A stretch of DNA of 31,055 nt from JAYRWN01 sp041917975. GTDB lineage: Bacteria; Bacteroidota; Bacteroidia; Chitinophagales; Saprospiraceae. The DNA is taken from contig JAYRWN010000395.1 in NCBI GenBank assembly GCA_041917975.1, forward strand, positions 1 through 31,055. The letters run 5' to 3'. This document shows, in pieces, positions 16,889 to 25,062 of this stretch. Every line of letters begins with the position of its first letter. The stretch's first letter is position 1. The position numbers and the translations under genes were made by a program. The notes beneath the pieces were generated by a model that saw only the letters and a program-made list of their open reading frames with translations, had not been told where the DNA came from and made no database searches.

Positions 16889-16961
16889 AGCCAGCAGAGG
16901 GACTCGAACCCCCGACCAGCTGATTACAAATCAGCTGCTCTACCAACTGAGCTATGCTGGC
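16889..16961 (-). tRNA. tRNA-Thr (TGT anticodon)
   Basis: This is a 73-nt cloverleaf with acceptor stem GCCAGCA/TGCTGGC, anticodon stem GCTGA/TCAGC and loop TTTGTAA, giving TGT. The T-loop is TTCGAGT. No CCA is encoded. It is the first gene of the tRNA-tuf unit, in the position of E. coli thrU. Confidence 0.98.
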
Positions 16962-17046
16962 TTGAATCCCTTTACAGTTTAAAACCGTTAAGTCGCTTCT
17001 GTTTATGATTAGCCTCCACACATGTCAACGCCCTCTTTTATCCAGT

Positions 17047-17116
17047 CAAAGGTATCAGGGCTTTCCCCGTCTTTTACCCCCTTTTAGACCAGTTTTTAAA
17101 AGTGCGCACAAATATA
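17047..17116 (-). promoter_or_regulatory. Candidate promoter region of the tRNA-tuf operon
   Basis: Two exact TAnnTTTG boxes face the tRNA cluster on the minus strand: TATATTTG at 17116-17109 and TACCTTTG at 17054-17047. Neither has a TTG at the usual 17-23 nt spacing. A third possibility just downstream is TTGACA (17028-17023) followed after 17 nt by TAAACA (17005-17000), which is less typical for the phylum. Start sites would lie 30 to 140 nt before the first tRNA. The choice between them cannot be made by eye. Confidence 0.45.
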
Positions 17117-17192
17117 CGATTAACTTTTAGATTAGAAAATTTTTTTCAAATACCTCCGTAAAATTTCCTGCTCCTTCATTTTTCGAAATCAA

Positions 17193-17225
17193 AAAGGCCC
17201 CCGAACTAACTTTCCGGGAGCCTTT
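17193..17225 (-). terminator. Terminator of the xerC-hpf transcript
   Basis: An 11-bp stem (17193-17203 with 17215-17225, one G-U pair) closes an 11-nt loop. On the minus strand it is followed directly by a T-run (complement of 17191-17195). It begins 26 nt after the hpf stop and separates hpf from the tRNA-tuf unit. Confidence 0.85.
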
Positions 17226-17251
17226 CTTTCATTTTTATGATCATGCTTCCA

Positions 17252-17554
17252 TCAGCTGGTCTCCCGCATTAATTCCTTATATTTGACTAACTGACGCTTC
17301 GCTGACTCCATGGCTTCCACCGTGGCGGATTCAAACGATTTATTGGCTGCTTTGCAGACCAACCGCTCTTTGGGAACATTTATGACTAACTCAATGATCT
17401 TATCCCTCACCTGACCACTATTCTCCAGTTTAAGATAAACTGTTACATCCAGGATCCGATCAAACAATGTGTCCAACTTGCTTAATTTCTGCTCAATGTA
17501 ATCTAACAACTTACGATCTGCAGTAAAATGAACCGATTCAATTAATAATTTCAT
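17252..17554 (-). CDS. hpf: Ribosome hibernation-promoting factor (HPF/YfiA family)
   Basis: This 100-residue short-form HPF has the beta-alpha-beta-beta-beta-alpha core: KLLIESVHFTADRKLLDYIE, KLSKLDTLFDRILDVTVYLK, then NVPKERLVCKA and the helix SFESATVEAMESAKRQLVKY. It binds the 30S decoding channel in starvation and keeps ribosomes inactive but protected. The family start MKLLI corresponds to ATG 17554. ATG 17563 in the same frame would add three residues. The short form lacks the C-terminal dimerization domain of long HPF. It lies 32 nt after the XerC-like gene and is probably co-transcribed with it, ending at the hairpin at 17193-17225. Confidence 0.95.
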   Translation of the reverse strand: MKLLIESVHFTADRKLLDYIEQKLSKLDTLFDRILDVTVYLKLENSGQVRDKIIELVINVPKERLVCKAANKSFESATVEAMESAKRQLVKYKELMRETS

Positions 17555-17586
17555 GGTTAACATTTTTTATAGAAGTGTACAATAAA

Positions 17587-18462
17587 TTAATGCTTAGGAT
17601 GCGCGGCCTCATAGATCTTCTTTAATTGCTCTATACTGTTGTGTGTGTAGACTTGGGTGGCACTTAAGTTGGCATGCCCTAATAAATCTTTGATGGCATT
17701 TAGTTCCGCGCCCTGATTGGCCAAATGGGTGGCAAAGGTATGGCGCAAAACATGCGGACTGCGCTTTTCCAGGGTTGTGACCAAACTCAGATACTTAGAG
17801 ACCACCACGTGGACAGCTTTAGGATAAAAAGGATGCCCACGTCCTGTGACCAGCAACCGGTCGTGCCCCTTGACCACCTCGTTTCTGTAGGGTAGATAGG
17901 CTTGAATAATTTGTTTGATTTCCGGCCCGAAGGGTAGGATACGCTCTTTATTGCCCTTTCCCAGCACTTTGAGCTGCATTTTCTGCAGATCAATATTTCC
18001 CACCTTTAAATCCACCAATTCTGCCCGCCGCATCCCGGTGGCATACAATAACTTTAAGATCAACAGGTCACGTTTGCCTTCAAGATTATCACTAAATGTA
18101 ACCTCACCAAATAACCTGTCGATAGCATTTTCCTGGACATAAACCGGCAATCGCTTACCGATTTTGGGGGTTACCACCTTCTGCAAGGGATTGTTATCTA
18201 CTTTACCGTTTTTGCGCAAGAACTTAAAAAACGTCTGTAAGGCGGATATCTTGCGGTTAATCGTTCGGCTGGTGATCGCATCACCCTTCAATTGCACCAT
18301 CCAACTGCGAACATGCTGGTGGGTGACATCCTGCCATTCTAATGGACCGAAAATCTGCTCGGTATGTCTGGTAAACTGTTGAATATCATTAGCATATGAA
18401 GTAACCGTGTGAGGCGAATAGCGTTTCTCGTATGTCAAGTATTTCAAAAAAACTTCGAGCAT
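17587..18462 (-). CDS. xerC: Tyrosine recombinase XerC-like
   Basis: This 291-residue protein has the two-domain layout of Xer recombinases. The N-terminal SAM-like DNA-binding domain covers about residues 1-85 (FLKYLTYEKRYSPHTVTSYA). The C-terminal catalytic domain contains the full active-site set: Arg145 (ATGMRRAEL), Lys172 (GKGNKER), His237 and Arg240 (HVLRHTFATHLA), His263 (LLGHANL) and the nucleophile Tyr272 (VYTHNS). Xer enzymes resolve chromosome dimers at dif. The length and close fit suggest a housekeeping XerC/XerD rather than a phage integrase, but which of the two roles it fills cannot be decided. It is followed by hpf. No exact TAnnTTTG box was found in its 305-nt upstream gap. 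Confidence 0.93.
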   Translation of the reverse strand: MLEVFLKYLTYEKRYSPHTVTSYANDIQQFTRHTEQIFGPLEWQDVTHQHVRSWMVQLKGDAITSRTINRKISALQTFFKFLRKNGKVDNNPLQKVVTPKIGKRLPVYVQENAIDRLFGEVTFSDNLEGKRDLLILKLLYATGMRRAELVDLKVGNIDLQKMQLKVLGKGNKERILPFGPEIKQIIQAYLPYRNEVVKGHDRLLVTGRGHPFYPKAVHVVVSKYLSLVTTLEKRSPHVLRHTFATHLANQGAELNAIKDLLGHANLSATQVYTHNSIEQLKKIYEAAHPKH

Positions 18463-18767
18463 GAATTTATTTCAAGATTAAAGTAAAGTTAGATCTCGCC
18501 GAATGGATCTCTGGCTAATTTAATTTCTTTTTCCCCTTTTGTCAACTAAAATTTAGCCCAAGATCCATTACTAATATCCTTCCTGGCCCAAGAAATTTTC
18601 TAATCTTCTGACTGAGAGCCGTTTAGTCTCAAATCAACCTTAAATATTTTCACCTGTCCTATCATTCATTTGGCCAGATCGGAAGCATTCTCTTCTCGTA
18701 CAGATTAACTGGGCACCTACAAATAAAAGTAATCTGCTAAGTTTGTTCACCATATTAAATTCAGGTC
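18463..18767. other. Divergent intergenic gap xerC / metallophosphoesterase
   Basis: This is 305 nt of A/T-rich sequence without a credible reading frame, RNA gene or long repeat. The only element recognized is the candidate -7 box for the plus-strand gene near its right end. Confidence 0.6.
18738..18745 (+). promoter_or_regulatory. Candidate -7 box of the metallophosphoesterase gene
   Basis: TAAGTTTG matches the Bacteroidota TAnnTTTG consensus exactly. It lies 23 nt before ATG 18768, so the leader would be about 16 nt. No TTG is seen at the expected -33 distance, so the call rests on the one box. Confidence 0.4.
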
Positions 18768-19757
18768 ATGACTTATACTTATACCCGCCGTGAATTTCTG
18801 CATCGTCAGTTTCTGGCTCTGGGGGTTTTGACTGTTCCAAAATTTCCAGTTTCTTGGATTAATAAATTGGATGCCCCGCTTAAATTAGGCGTTATTACTG
18901 ACCTCCACCAGGACATCATGCACGATGGGCTTCAACGTTTACAGGCTTTTATTCAGGCGATGGACGAGGAAAAACCACAGGCGTTACTGCAACTTGGCGA
19001 TTTTGCCGTACCCAGCCCAGCCAATGAGCCAGTTATTAAACGGTTTAACGCAGCTCATCCCGAGACCTTACATGTGATTGGCAACCATGACCTGGATTAC
19101 GGGTATTCAAAAGAACAATGTCTATCAACCTGGCGGATGCCTGCCCGTTTTTATTCCCGGCTTATCCAGGACGTGCGCATCGTCGTGTTGGATGGCAACG
19201 ATTCGGGCTCGCCAAATTATCGGGGTGGATATCCGTCTTTTATCGGCCCGGAGCAAATTACCTGGCTGAATGACGAACTGAATTCCTCCCAAGAGCCGGT
19301 CATCATTGTATCTCACCAGCCATTGGCCGGCACTTTCGCGGTGGACAATGCTACGGACATGCAAACACTGCTCGGGAAACATGCCCAAAAAATCCTTTTC
19401 GCCATCAATGGACACACCCACATCGATGATGTATTACAATCGCAGGGTGTCATTTATATGCACCTCAATTCAGCTTCTTACGTGTGGGTGGGCGAATTGT
19501 TTAAGCACCAAATTTATCCTGAAGAAGTCCATAAAGAATATCCGTGGCTCGCCTACACCTGTCCTTATCGCGAAAGTTTGTTTACCACGCTGACTATAGA
19601 TCCGGCGGCAGGCACGATTGTGGTCCAAGGCAAAGAATCGACCTGGGTCGGCCCATCCCCGGCAGATATCCGGGCCAATACCTTCCCAGAGTTGGTCGTC
19701 GGAGAACAAATTGCGCCCCGCATCCGCGCCCGGACCCTGCAGAAAAAAAAGTTATAA
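18768..19757 (+). CDS. Exported calcineurin-like metallophosphoesterase
   Basis: This 329-residue protein starts with a probable twin-arginine signal (RREFLHRQFLALG at residues 7-19), so it is likely exported folded with its metals. The dinuclear metal site motifs are in order: DLH at 45-47, GD at 77-78, GNHD at 105-108, SH at 182-183 and GHTH at 215-218. The family includes phosphodiesterases and phosphatases, and the substrate cannot be told. It is convergent with the thioredoxin gene, with only 44 nt between stops and no clear terminator. A 12-bp palindrome (19748-19759) overlaps its stop codon. It appears complete. Confidence 0.92.
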   Translation: MTYTYTRREFLHRQFLALGVLTVPKFPVSWINKLDAPLKLGVITDLHQDIMHDGLQRLQAFIQAMDEEKPQALLQLGDFAVPSPANEPVIKRFNAAHPETLHVIGNHDLDYGYSKEQCLSTWRMPARFYSRLIQDVRIVVLDGNDSGSPNYRGGYPSFIGPEQITWLNDELNSSQEPVIIVSHQPLAGTFAVDNATDMQTLLGKHAQKILFAINGHTHIDDVLQSQGVIYMHLNSASYVWVGELFKHQIYPEEVHKEYPWLAYTCPYRESLFTTLTIDPAAGTIVVQGKESTWVGPSPADIRANTFPELVVGEQIAPRIRARTLQKKKL

Positions 19758-19801
19758 CTTCTAAGTCACGGCCACCAGCGTACCGAGTCCTTATTAAAGA
19801 T

Positions 19802-20587
19802 TTAATACATCATCATATCGAACAACCGCCGGTGCTTCAAACTCAGGGGATGTTTGACCCCAATCCACAAGAATAAAGCTACACCCAATCGCCGCGGTAA
19901 TTCATCGGCAAAACTCTTATCCAGGCTGGCCGCATCAATAACACTTTTTATCGCCGCTTCCAGGTCTTTGCGCTTCAAAGCTTCTTGAACCGCCTTAAGT
20001 TTATAGCCTGTAGGTATGGATTCATCATAGTCCTCGGCTAAAAATGCCGCTATCGTGCGCAAGGACTCCGCCAAAGCATGTTGGGGATGACCAAAAGAAA
20101 TCGGCTTCACCAATGCCGCCGCTTCCTGCGGCTGGTCCAACAACTTATATTTGGCCATAAATAACGCAGCGTCCTCATCATAAGGATTTTGCCGGGCCCA
20201 TCTTTCAACCTGCTCATACACCGGGTAATCCGGAAAATCGCCTTCCAGGGCGAGAATTAAGGTTAATGAATCATGACTTTCATCCGGCAAATGTTCCTTC
20301 AGCCACTGCTCTATTTGCCGTTTGGATAAAGCCCCGACAAATTCACCGACCACTTCCCCGTTATGAAACAGTTTTACGGCCGGTATACTGTAGATATTAA
20401 ATTGTGCCGCCAAATCCTGGTGATCTTCGGTGTTTATTTTCACCAGTTCCCATTGTCCAGAGTGCTCTCTGGCCAGTGATTCCAACACCGGACCAAGGAC
20501 GCGACATGGGCCGCACCAGGGTGCCCAAAAATCCACCAACACCGGTAGTTCTTTACTTTTATTGATAACCTCGGCTTGAAAATTCAT
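19802..20587 (-). CDS. Thioredoxin-TPR protein, CnoX/YbbN-like
   Basis: This 261-residue protein has an N-terminal thioredoxin domain (about residues 1-108) with active site WCGPC at 24-28 and the cis-proline segment SIPAVKLF. The C-terminal region (about 115-220) consists of alpha-helical TPR-like pairs, as in CnoX (YbbN). That protein is a redox-linked holdase that works with GroEL and DnaK. E. coli CnoX has lost the first cysteine, whereas here both cysteines are present, so the domain could be an active oxidoreductase. The start is ATG 20587; a TTG start at 20605 would add six residues. It lies 55 nt after the winged-helix regulator gene on the same strand, so read-through is possible. 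It is cytoplasmic, with no signal sequence. Confidence 0.88.
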   Translation of the reverse strand: MNFQAEVINKSKELPVLVDFWAPWCGPCRVLGPVLESLAREHSGQWELVKINTEDHQDLAAQFNIYSIPAVKLFHNGEVVGEFVGALSKRQIEQWLKEHLPDESHDSLTLILALEGDFPDYPVYEQVERWARQNPYDEDAALFMAKYKLLDQPQEAAALVKPISFGHPQHALAESLRTIAAFLAEDYDESIPTGYKLKAVQEALKRKDLEAAIKSVIDAASLDKSFADELPRRLGVALFLWIGVKHPLSLKHRRLFDMMMY

Positions 20588-20642
20588 GTTATGATGTTTC
20601 TCCAAAGAACATTAAGAATAAAAGATGGTTCAGTGACCTGGA

Positions 20643-21497
20643 TCACGTGGTATGATGCAGGCCATTCGCAGCATGCACCTCCAGTCTGTAACCGCGGCCA
20701 TGCACAGCGACAAGTTTGATATTGGGGTCCGCACGAAGATGTTTTCTAAGTCGCGAAACAAAAACATCTACACTGCGCGTCAGCAATAAACCTTCGTCAT
20801 CCTCCCAGACTTCTTTAAGCAGAGCATCACGCTCTACCACCTGACCTTTGGCCTGCAGCAACAATTGCAACAACCGGCCTTCTTTATCTGTAAGTGTGGT
20901 GGTTTGGTTCTGATATTGCATGACATTCGTCATAGTATTTAAAGTAAAAAGACCAAAACGTTCGTGGTTTGCGTGATCAAAAGGCTCAATCGGTTTATTT
21001 TTTTGGAACATCCAATATCCTCCAGCTCCACAAACTAAAAAAAGAAAAGCAACCAGGTAAGCTGTCTTAGATTTGGCGGGAGGAGGAGTCAGCAAAAGTA
21101 TTTCCAGGTAATAACAGGCTTCCGGAAACGACCGGCCCAAACATGGGATGATGGATTTTTTTGGATCGGGATAAATTTCCCAACTATAAAGGAGTTGCGC
21201 TGCTTCACAATCTTTGACGAAAACCTGATAAGGTGGAGGTATTGCATAATGTTGCATGCGTTGATTAAAAAACTGCGTCAATGAATCAGGTTGAAAGCCC
21301 AGTTCACGTTTGTAACGGATTTGGTAACGATTGGTTGAAACCTGATGAATAGGTAGAATTTGCGTGCTGGAATCTCCCAGAGACCATAACCATTCATGAC
21401 CTATCTGCCTGAATACAGTGGTCAAATGTTCATCGCTCTGGCTGTGCAGCGTTACGCCACAGCCCCACAACACCACCCACATGATCCATTTCATCAT
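20643..21497 (-). CDS. Membrane-tethered winged-helix transcriptional regulator
   Basis: This 284-residue protein has three parts. Residues 1-20 form a signal peptide or membrane anchor (MKWIMWVVLWGCGV, then LHSQ). Residues 21-142 form an extracytoplasmic domain with Cys97, Cys119 and Cys128 that I do not recognize. After a single membrane segment at about 144-164 comes an OmpR/PhoB-type winged helix at about 182-275 (TLTDKEGRLLQLLL, RSVDVFVSRLRKHL, VHGRGYRLEV). The DNA-binding domain is C-terminal and cytoplasmic, the reverse of ToxR and CadC. It would sense an envelope signal and act on DNA from the membrane, with no receiver domain. ATG 21497 is chosen; the longer frame starts with TTG 21515. 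A TATTTTTG box (21509-21502) lies so close that the mRNA might be nearly leaderless. Divergent from it is a small secreted protein. Confidence 0.85.
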   Translation of the reverse strand: MMKWIMWVVLWGCGVTLHSQSDEHLTTVFRQIGHEWLWSLGDSSTQILPIHQVSTNRYQIRYKRELGFQPDSLTQFFNQRMQHYAIPPPYQVFVKDCEAAQLLYSWEIYPDPKKSIIPCLGRSFPEACYYLEILLLTPPPAKSKTAYLVAFLFLVCGAGGYWMFQKNKPIEPFDHANHERFGLFTLNTMTNVMQYQNQTTTLTDKEGRLLQLLLQAKGQVVERDALLKEVWEDDEGLLLTRSVDVFVSRLRKHLRADPNIKLVAVHGRGYRLEVHAANGLHHTT

Positions 21498-21615
21498 GTC
21501 GCAAAAATACGGCAAAGTCTAAAGAAACACCTGGTTTTTATCATTTTTTACATTTCTTTACATCCATTAACGCACGGATCAGGGTCAATCGCCGATATTT
21601 GAATCAAAAAAAATT

Positions 21616-22014
21616 ATGAAAACCTGTTTTCTATTTTTCGTCTTGATTATTGCCTGTGGCAGCCTGTCTGCCCAGGATTGTTCCGTCCTTTGTTTAAATG
21701 ACCAGTGGATGGTCAAAACTTATGACAAAGGTGAAATCATCTCTATCCCGCGTTCTTCCCGGGGCACCTTATCTGCACGGGTTACCGGGGATGTATCCTT
21801 GCGTTCTTTTATCCCCGATCTGAGTTTGAAATTCAAAATTGCCATTCGCCGCGGCTACGACACGATGGAAATATTTTCAGAAAAAACGTATACCAAATAT
21901 CCCCTTGAACAAATCATCGCGGCTTGCCAACCCGGTGAGGCCATCGTGGTACTTTTAGCAGACAATAAAGGTAAATTTGCCCTGCCCCATCATGTCATTG
22001 AATTAACGGAATAA
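21616..22014 (+). CDS. Small secreted protein of unknown function
   Basis: This 132-residue protein has a clear signal peptide (MKTCFLFFVLIIACGSLSAQ, cleavage probably after residue 19 or 20). The mature domain of about 112 residues has alternating hydrophobic strands and two early cysteines (DCSVLC). I do not recognize the family. It contains short beta-rich stretches (LSLKFKIAIRRGYD, GEAIVVLLADNKGKFALP), suggesting a small beta-sandwich or a periplasmic binding domain. It is divergent from the membrane-tethered regulator, with 118 nt between the starts, so it is a natural candidate for its target. This is inference from position only. The upstream GATATTTG differs from the -7 consensus by one base. 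Confidence 0.75.
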   Translation: MKTCFLFFVLIIACGSLSAQDCSVLCLNDQWMVKTYDKGEIISIPRSSRGTLSARVTGDVSLRSFIPDLSLKFKIAIRRGYDTMEIFSEKTYTKYPLEQIIAACQPGEAIVVLLADNKGKFALPHHVIELTE

Positions 22015-22483
22015 TTATATACGCACTTATTATATCATCGGTCTGGGTAATTCAACAGATTCTGCATAGGTAAAATAGAAACAGCTGTATGGTATTGTCA
22101 TGGATAAATACACCAAATGTTAAATTTGGAAAAAAAAGGAAACATTTTTACCAAACAGATACTATCCGGCCCATATGGTCGTTTTTAGAGTAATTATCCA
22201 ATGAACAGAATTATCGTCCTTATTTAGAGTTCTGTACGCCCGGTTAGGGCTTATTCCAACGAAAAGTTTCTTATTACTATATTTTTCCGGCTCAATGCGA
22301 GGGCCATGAGTAAAGGATTTTATTTCAGGAGGATTGTAATTCAAAAATCCCGGCACCATGGCCCTTCACCAGCATTCTCTTTATAATAGCTCTATATAAA
22401 TTTTCGTTAAACATCTTACCTTTACAGAGGCAGCTCGACCTAAGACTGCCTCTTTTTTATTCCTCACAAATAACACTTTGCAT
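22015..22483. other. Gene-poor gap with inverted repeat and terminator-like hairpin
   Basis: This is 469 nt of A/T-rich sequence with no convincing protein gene. It holds a perfect 9-bp inverted repeat (22300-22308 with 22357-22365, arms AGGGCCATG/CATGGCCCT, 48-nt spacer) and an intrinsic-terminator-like hairpin at 22426-22458. A 65-residue minus-strand frame (22162-22359) is judged spurious. A non-coding RNA ending at the hairpin is possible but unproven. Confidence 0.5.
22426..22458 (+). terminator. Intrinsic terminator-like hairpin before the aminotransferase gene
   Basis: A perfect 8-bp stem (AGAGGCAG at 22426-22433 with CTGCCTCT at 22446-22453) and 12-nt loop are followed by a run of six T (22453-22458). 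It sits only 25 nt before the start codon at 22484, so it could end an upstream transcript or act as an attenuator of the gene. Confidence 0.7.
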
Positions 22484-23758
22484 ATGAATGACCGGAGGAA
22501 ATTTATCCGTTGGGCTTTGGCCGCAGCTGTAATGCCGGGAGCTATCCCAAAACGGCTGGATTTGCAACCATTGCATAATTATGCTTCTTCGCAGGATGAC
22601 CTGACTAACGATGAAGATTTCTGGGGCCTGGTGCGTCAGGCTTACACCGTCAATCCCAATTTAATCAATTTAAATAACGGCGGCGTGGCCCCGCAGCCCA
22701 AAGTAGTCCAGGACGCCGTAGAACATTTTAACCGTGTCAGTAATGAGACGCCCTCGTTTTACATGTGGCGTATTTTGGACCAGGGTCGTGAACCGGTGCG
22801 CACCAAATTAGCTGCCATGGCCGGTTGCTCAGCAGAAGAAATTGCCATTAACCGCAATGCCTCCGAAGCCCTGGAGACCATCATCTTCGGCCTCCGGCTG
22901 AAAGCCGGTGATGAAGTGATTCTGACCAAACAGGATTACCCCAACATGATTAACGCCTGGAAACAACGCGCCCACCGGGATGGCGTGGTGCTAAAATGGA
23001 TTAACCTGGAACTGCCTAACGAAAATAAAGCGGACATCGTGCGTCTGTTCAGCGACCAAATTACTTCGCGCACAAAAGTATTACACCTCACCCACATGAT
23101 CAACTGGACCGGCCAGATCTTGCCGGTAAAGGAACTGGCCGCTCTGGCGCGTCAGCATAATTTAGAAACAGTGGTCGATGCGGCCCACACCTTTGCACAC
23201 TTTCCTTATAACATCAGTGATCTGGGCCTCGATTATTTAGGGACCAGCTTGCACAAATGGTTGAGCGCTCCGTTCGGCTCCGGCATGCTGTATGTCCGGC
23301 AACCCAAAATAAAAAACCTTTATCCCTTGCTGGCCGCCGGTGAACCCGAGAGTTCGGATATTCGTAAATTTGAAAATCTGGGAACACGTTCCTTCGCTAT
23401 CGAACAAGGCATCGGCAATGCCATCGAATTCCAGCACCTCATCGGCAGTGAACGCAAAGCCCAACGTTTACATTTTCTTAAAAACTATTGGGTCCAAAAA
23501 GCCCTGAATATCCCCGGATTTAAAATTCATACCTCCCTGCATCGCGACTACGCCTGTGGGTTAAGTAATTTTTCTATTCAGGGCATCGACCCGGGTGTTA
23601 TTGGAGAAAAATTATTTAATCAATACAAAATTCATTGTGTCCCCATCATCTGGGAAAATATTTCCGGCGTGCGCATCACCCCGAATACCTACACCACCCT
23701 GCGCGAATTGGATACTCTGGTGGAGGCTATCCATAAAATAGCGCGTGAAAAAACCTGA
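22484..23758 (+). CDS. Tat-exported class V aminotransferase (isopenicillin-N epimerase-like)
   Basis: This 424-residue PLP enzyme of fold type I begins with a twin-arginine signal (NDRRKFIRWALAAAVMPGA, residues 2-20). The class V features are NLNNGGVAPQP (about 65-75), the EEIAINRNASEAL block, the aspartate of VVDAAHTFAHFP, and the PLP-binding lysine in GTSLHKWLSAPFGSG (Lys about residue 255). Related proteins are annotated as isopenicillin-N epimerases or cysteine desulfurase-like enzymes; the actual substrate is unknown. Export of a PLP enzyme by Tat is plausible because the cofactor is inserted before transport. The start ATG 22484 is preferred over TTG 22478. A DUF1028 protein follows after 91 nt on the same strand. 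Confidence 0.92.
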   Translation: MNDRRKFIRWALAAAVMPGAIPKRLDLQPLHNYASSQDDLTNDEDFWGLVRQAYTVNPNLINLNNGGVAPQPKVVQDAVEHFNRVSNETPSFYMWRILDQGREPVRTKLAAMAGCSAEEIAINRNASEALETIIFGLRLKAGDEVILTKQDYPNMINAWKQRAHRDGVVLKWINLELPNENKADIVRLFSDQITSRTKVLHLTHMINWTGQILPVKELAALARQHNLETVVDAAHTFAHFPYNISDLGLDYLGTSLHKWLSAPFGSGMLYVRQPKIKNLYPLLAAGEPESSDIRKFENLGTRSFAIEQGIGNAIEFQHLIGSERKAQRLHFLKNYWVQKALNIPGFKIHTSLHRDYACGLSNFSIQGIDPGVIGEKLFNQYKIHCVPIIWENISGVRITPNTYTTLRELDTLVEAIHKIAREKT

Positions 23759-23849
23759 GACCCATGAGTACGCACAATCCTAACGCCAAATAAAAATTAT
23801 CCAAGGTGTTTTATGAATCGGATGAATAACTCGCAGCCTAACCTGGAAT

Positions 23850-24827
23850 ATGAAACAACTTAGTATTTTCCTTCTATTCTTTTCCGTGCAGTTGAAGGCG
23901 CAATTTTTTTCGTCCTCCGGGCCATTCGCTCATACTTTTTCTATTGTCGGTCGCGATCCAAACACCGGCGAAATGGCAGTGGCCGTGCAAAGCCATTGGT
24001 TTAGTGTAGGCACTGCGGTGTCTTGGGGAGAGGCAGGCGTGGGTGTGGTGGCTACCCAATCATTTGTCAACAAGTCATTTGGGTTACGTGGATTGGCCCT
24101 GCTCAAAGAGGGAAAAACACCCGAGCAAACTTTAGAAGCCTTGCTGCAAAATGATCCCGGAAAAGAAGTACGCCAGGTGGCCATATTGGATCATCAGGGA
24201 CGAGTGGCCACCCACACGGGAAAAAACTGTATCGCTGATGCAGGACACCTCAACGGCCAAAATTTTTCTGTACAGGCTAATATGATGCTCAACAAAACTA
24301 TTGTGCCCGCCATGGAGAAAGCCTGGAAAGAAAATCATACCCAGCCATTGGCAGAGCGCATGATTTCCGTTTTGAAAGCGGCCCAGCTGGCGGGAGGAGA
24401 TATTCGTGGTAAACAATCGGCAGCTTTACTGGTAGTGAAAGGCGTAGCAACCGGCGAACCGTGGAACGACCGAAGCGTGGATCTCCGCGTGGACGATGCC
24501 GCGCAGCCCATCGCGGAGTTGGAACGATTATTAAGAACCTATCGCGCTTATGAACATATGAATCAGGGCGATCTGGAAATTGAAACCGGCCATATGGACC
24601 AGGCCATGAAAGAATATCGTGCAGCGATGACTCTTTTTCCTGAAAACCTGGAAATGCAATATTGGACAGCCATCACCCTGGCCTCGCATAAACAAATAAA
24701 AGAAGCCTCGGCTATGCTGCAAAAAATCTATCGCAAAGATCAGAACTGGCGTGAACTTACCAGACGATTGCCTAAAGTCGGGTTGTTAAACGTCTCTCCG
24801 GAGGAATTATCCGCATTAACGCGCTGA
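23850..24827 (+). CDS. Exported DUF1028-family protein with TPR-like tail
   Basis: This 325-residue protein starts with a signal peptide (residues 1-18, ending LKAQ). The DUF1028 domain, of Ntn-hydrolase-like fold, follows at about 27-225. It has the family blocks HTFSIVGRDPNTGEMAVAVQ (28-47), WGEAGVGVVATQS, HTGKNCIADAGH, and the segment around LAGGDIRGKQSAALLVV followed by VDLRVDD. The last 90 or so residues form helical pairs resembling one or two TPR units (MDQAMKEYRAAMTLFPENLE). The biochemical activity of DUF1028 is not established, though the fold suggests an amidohydrolase acting on small amides or peptides. The location would be the periplasm. It lies 91 nt after the aminotransferase and may be co-transcribed with it. 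Confidence 0.9.
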   Translation: MKQLSIFLLFFSVQLKAQFFSSSGPFAHTFSIVGRDPNTGEMAVAVQSHWFSVGTAVSWGEAGVGVVATQSFVNKSFGLRGLALLKEGKTPEQTLEALLQNDPGKEVRQVAILDHQGRVATHTGKNCIADAGHLNGQNFSVQANMMLNKTIVPAMEKAWKENHTQPLAERMISVLKAAQLAGGDIRGKQSAALLVVKGVATGEPWNDRSVDLRVDDAAQPIAELERLLRTYRAYEHMNQGDLEIETGHMDQAMKEYRAAMTLFPENLEMQYWTAITLASHKQIKEASAMLQKIYRKDQNWRELTRRLPKVGLLNVSPEELSALTR

Positions 24828-24872
24828 AAAATTCTTACACTTACTTCAATTTTGTTTTTGTTGATTTATTTC

Positions 24873-24889
24873 AGGCCCGATTGGGCTTT
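24873..24889 (+). terminator. Weak terminator after the DUF1028 gene
   Basis: AGGCCC pairs with GGGCTT (one G-U) around a 4-nt loop, followed by a T/A-rich stretch (TTTAATTAATTTT). It lies 45 nt after the stop. The stem is only 6 bp, so the call is tentative. Confidence 0.45.
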
Positions 24890-25062
24890 AATTAATTTTA
24901 AAAAACAACCACGTGTTTATATTTTGTCCCGCATGGCATAACATCCCGCGCACCTTCACGATGGTTCAACAAAAATTTTTGACTACCACCGCAGAAATCT
25001 ACAATTAAATCAGAGCGTTTATTCCCTGATCAATAAAATCCTGACCATTTAAGGTTAAAGAG

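Noticed and set aside
19748..19759. Palindrome AAGTTATAACTT overlapping the metallophosphoesterase stop
   Set aside because: It has no loop, no G/C core and no T-run, so it is unlikely to be a terminator; probably chance in A/T-rich sequence.
22162..22359. 65-residue minus-strand open frame in the 22015-22483 gap
   Set aside because: It has no recognizable domain, no promoter box, atypical composition, and overlaps the inverted repeat arm.
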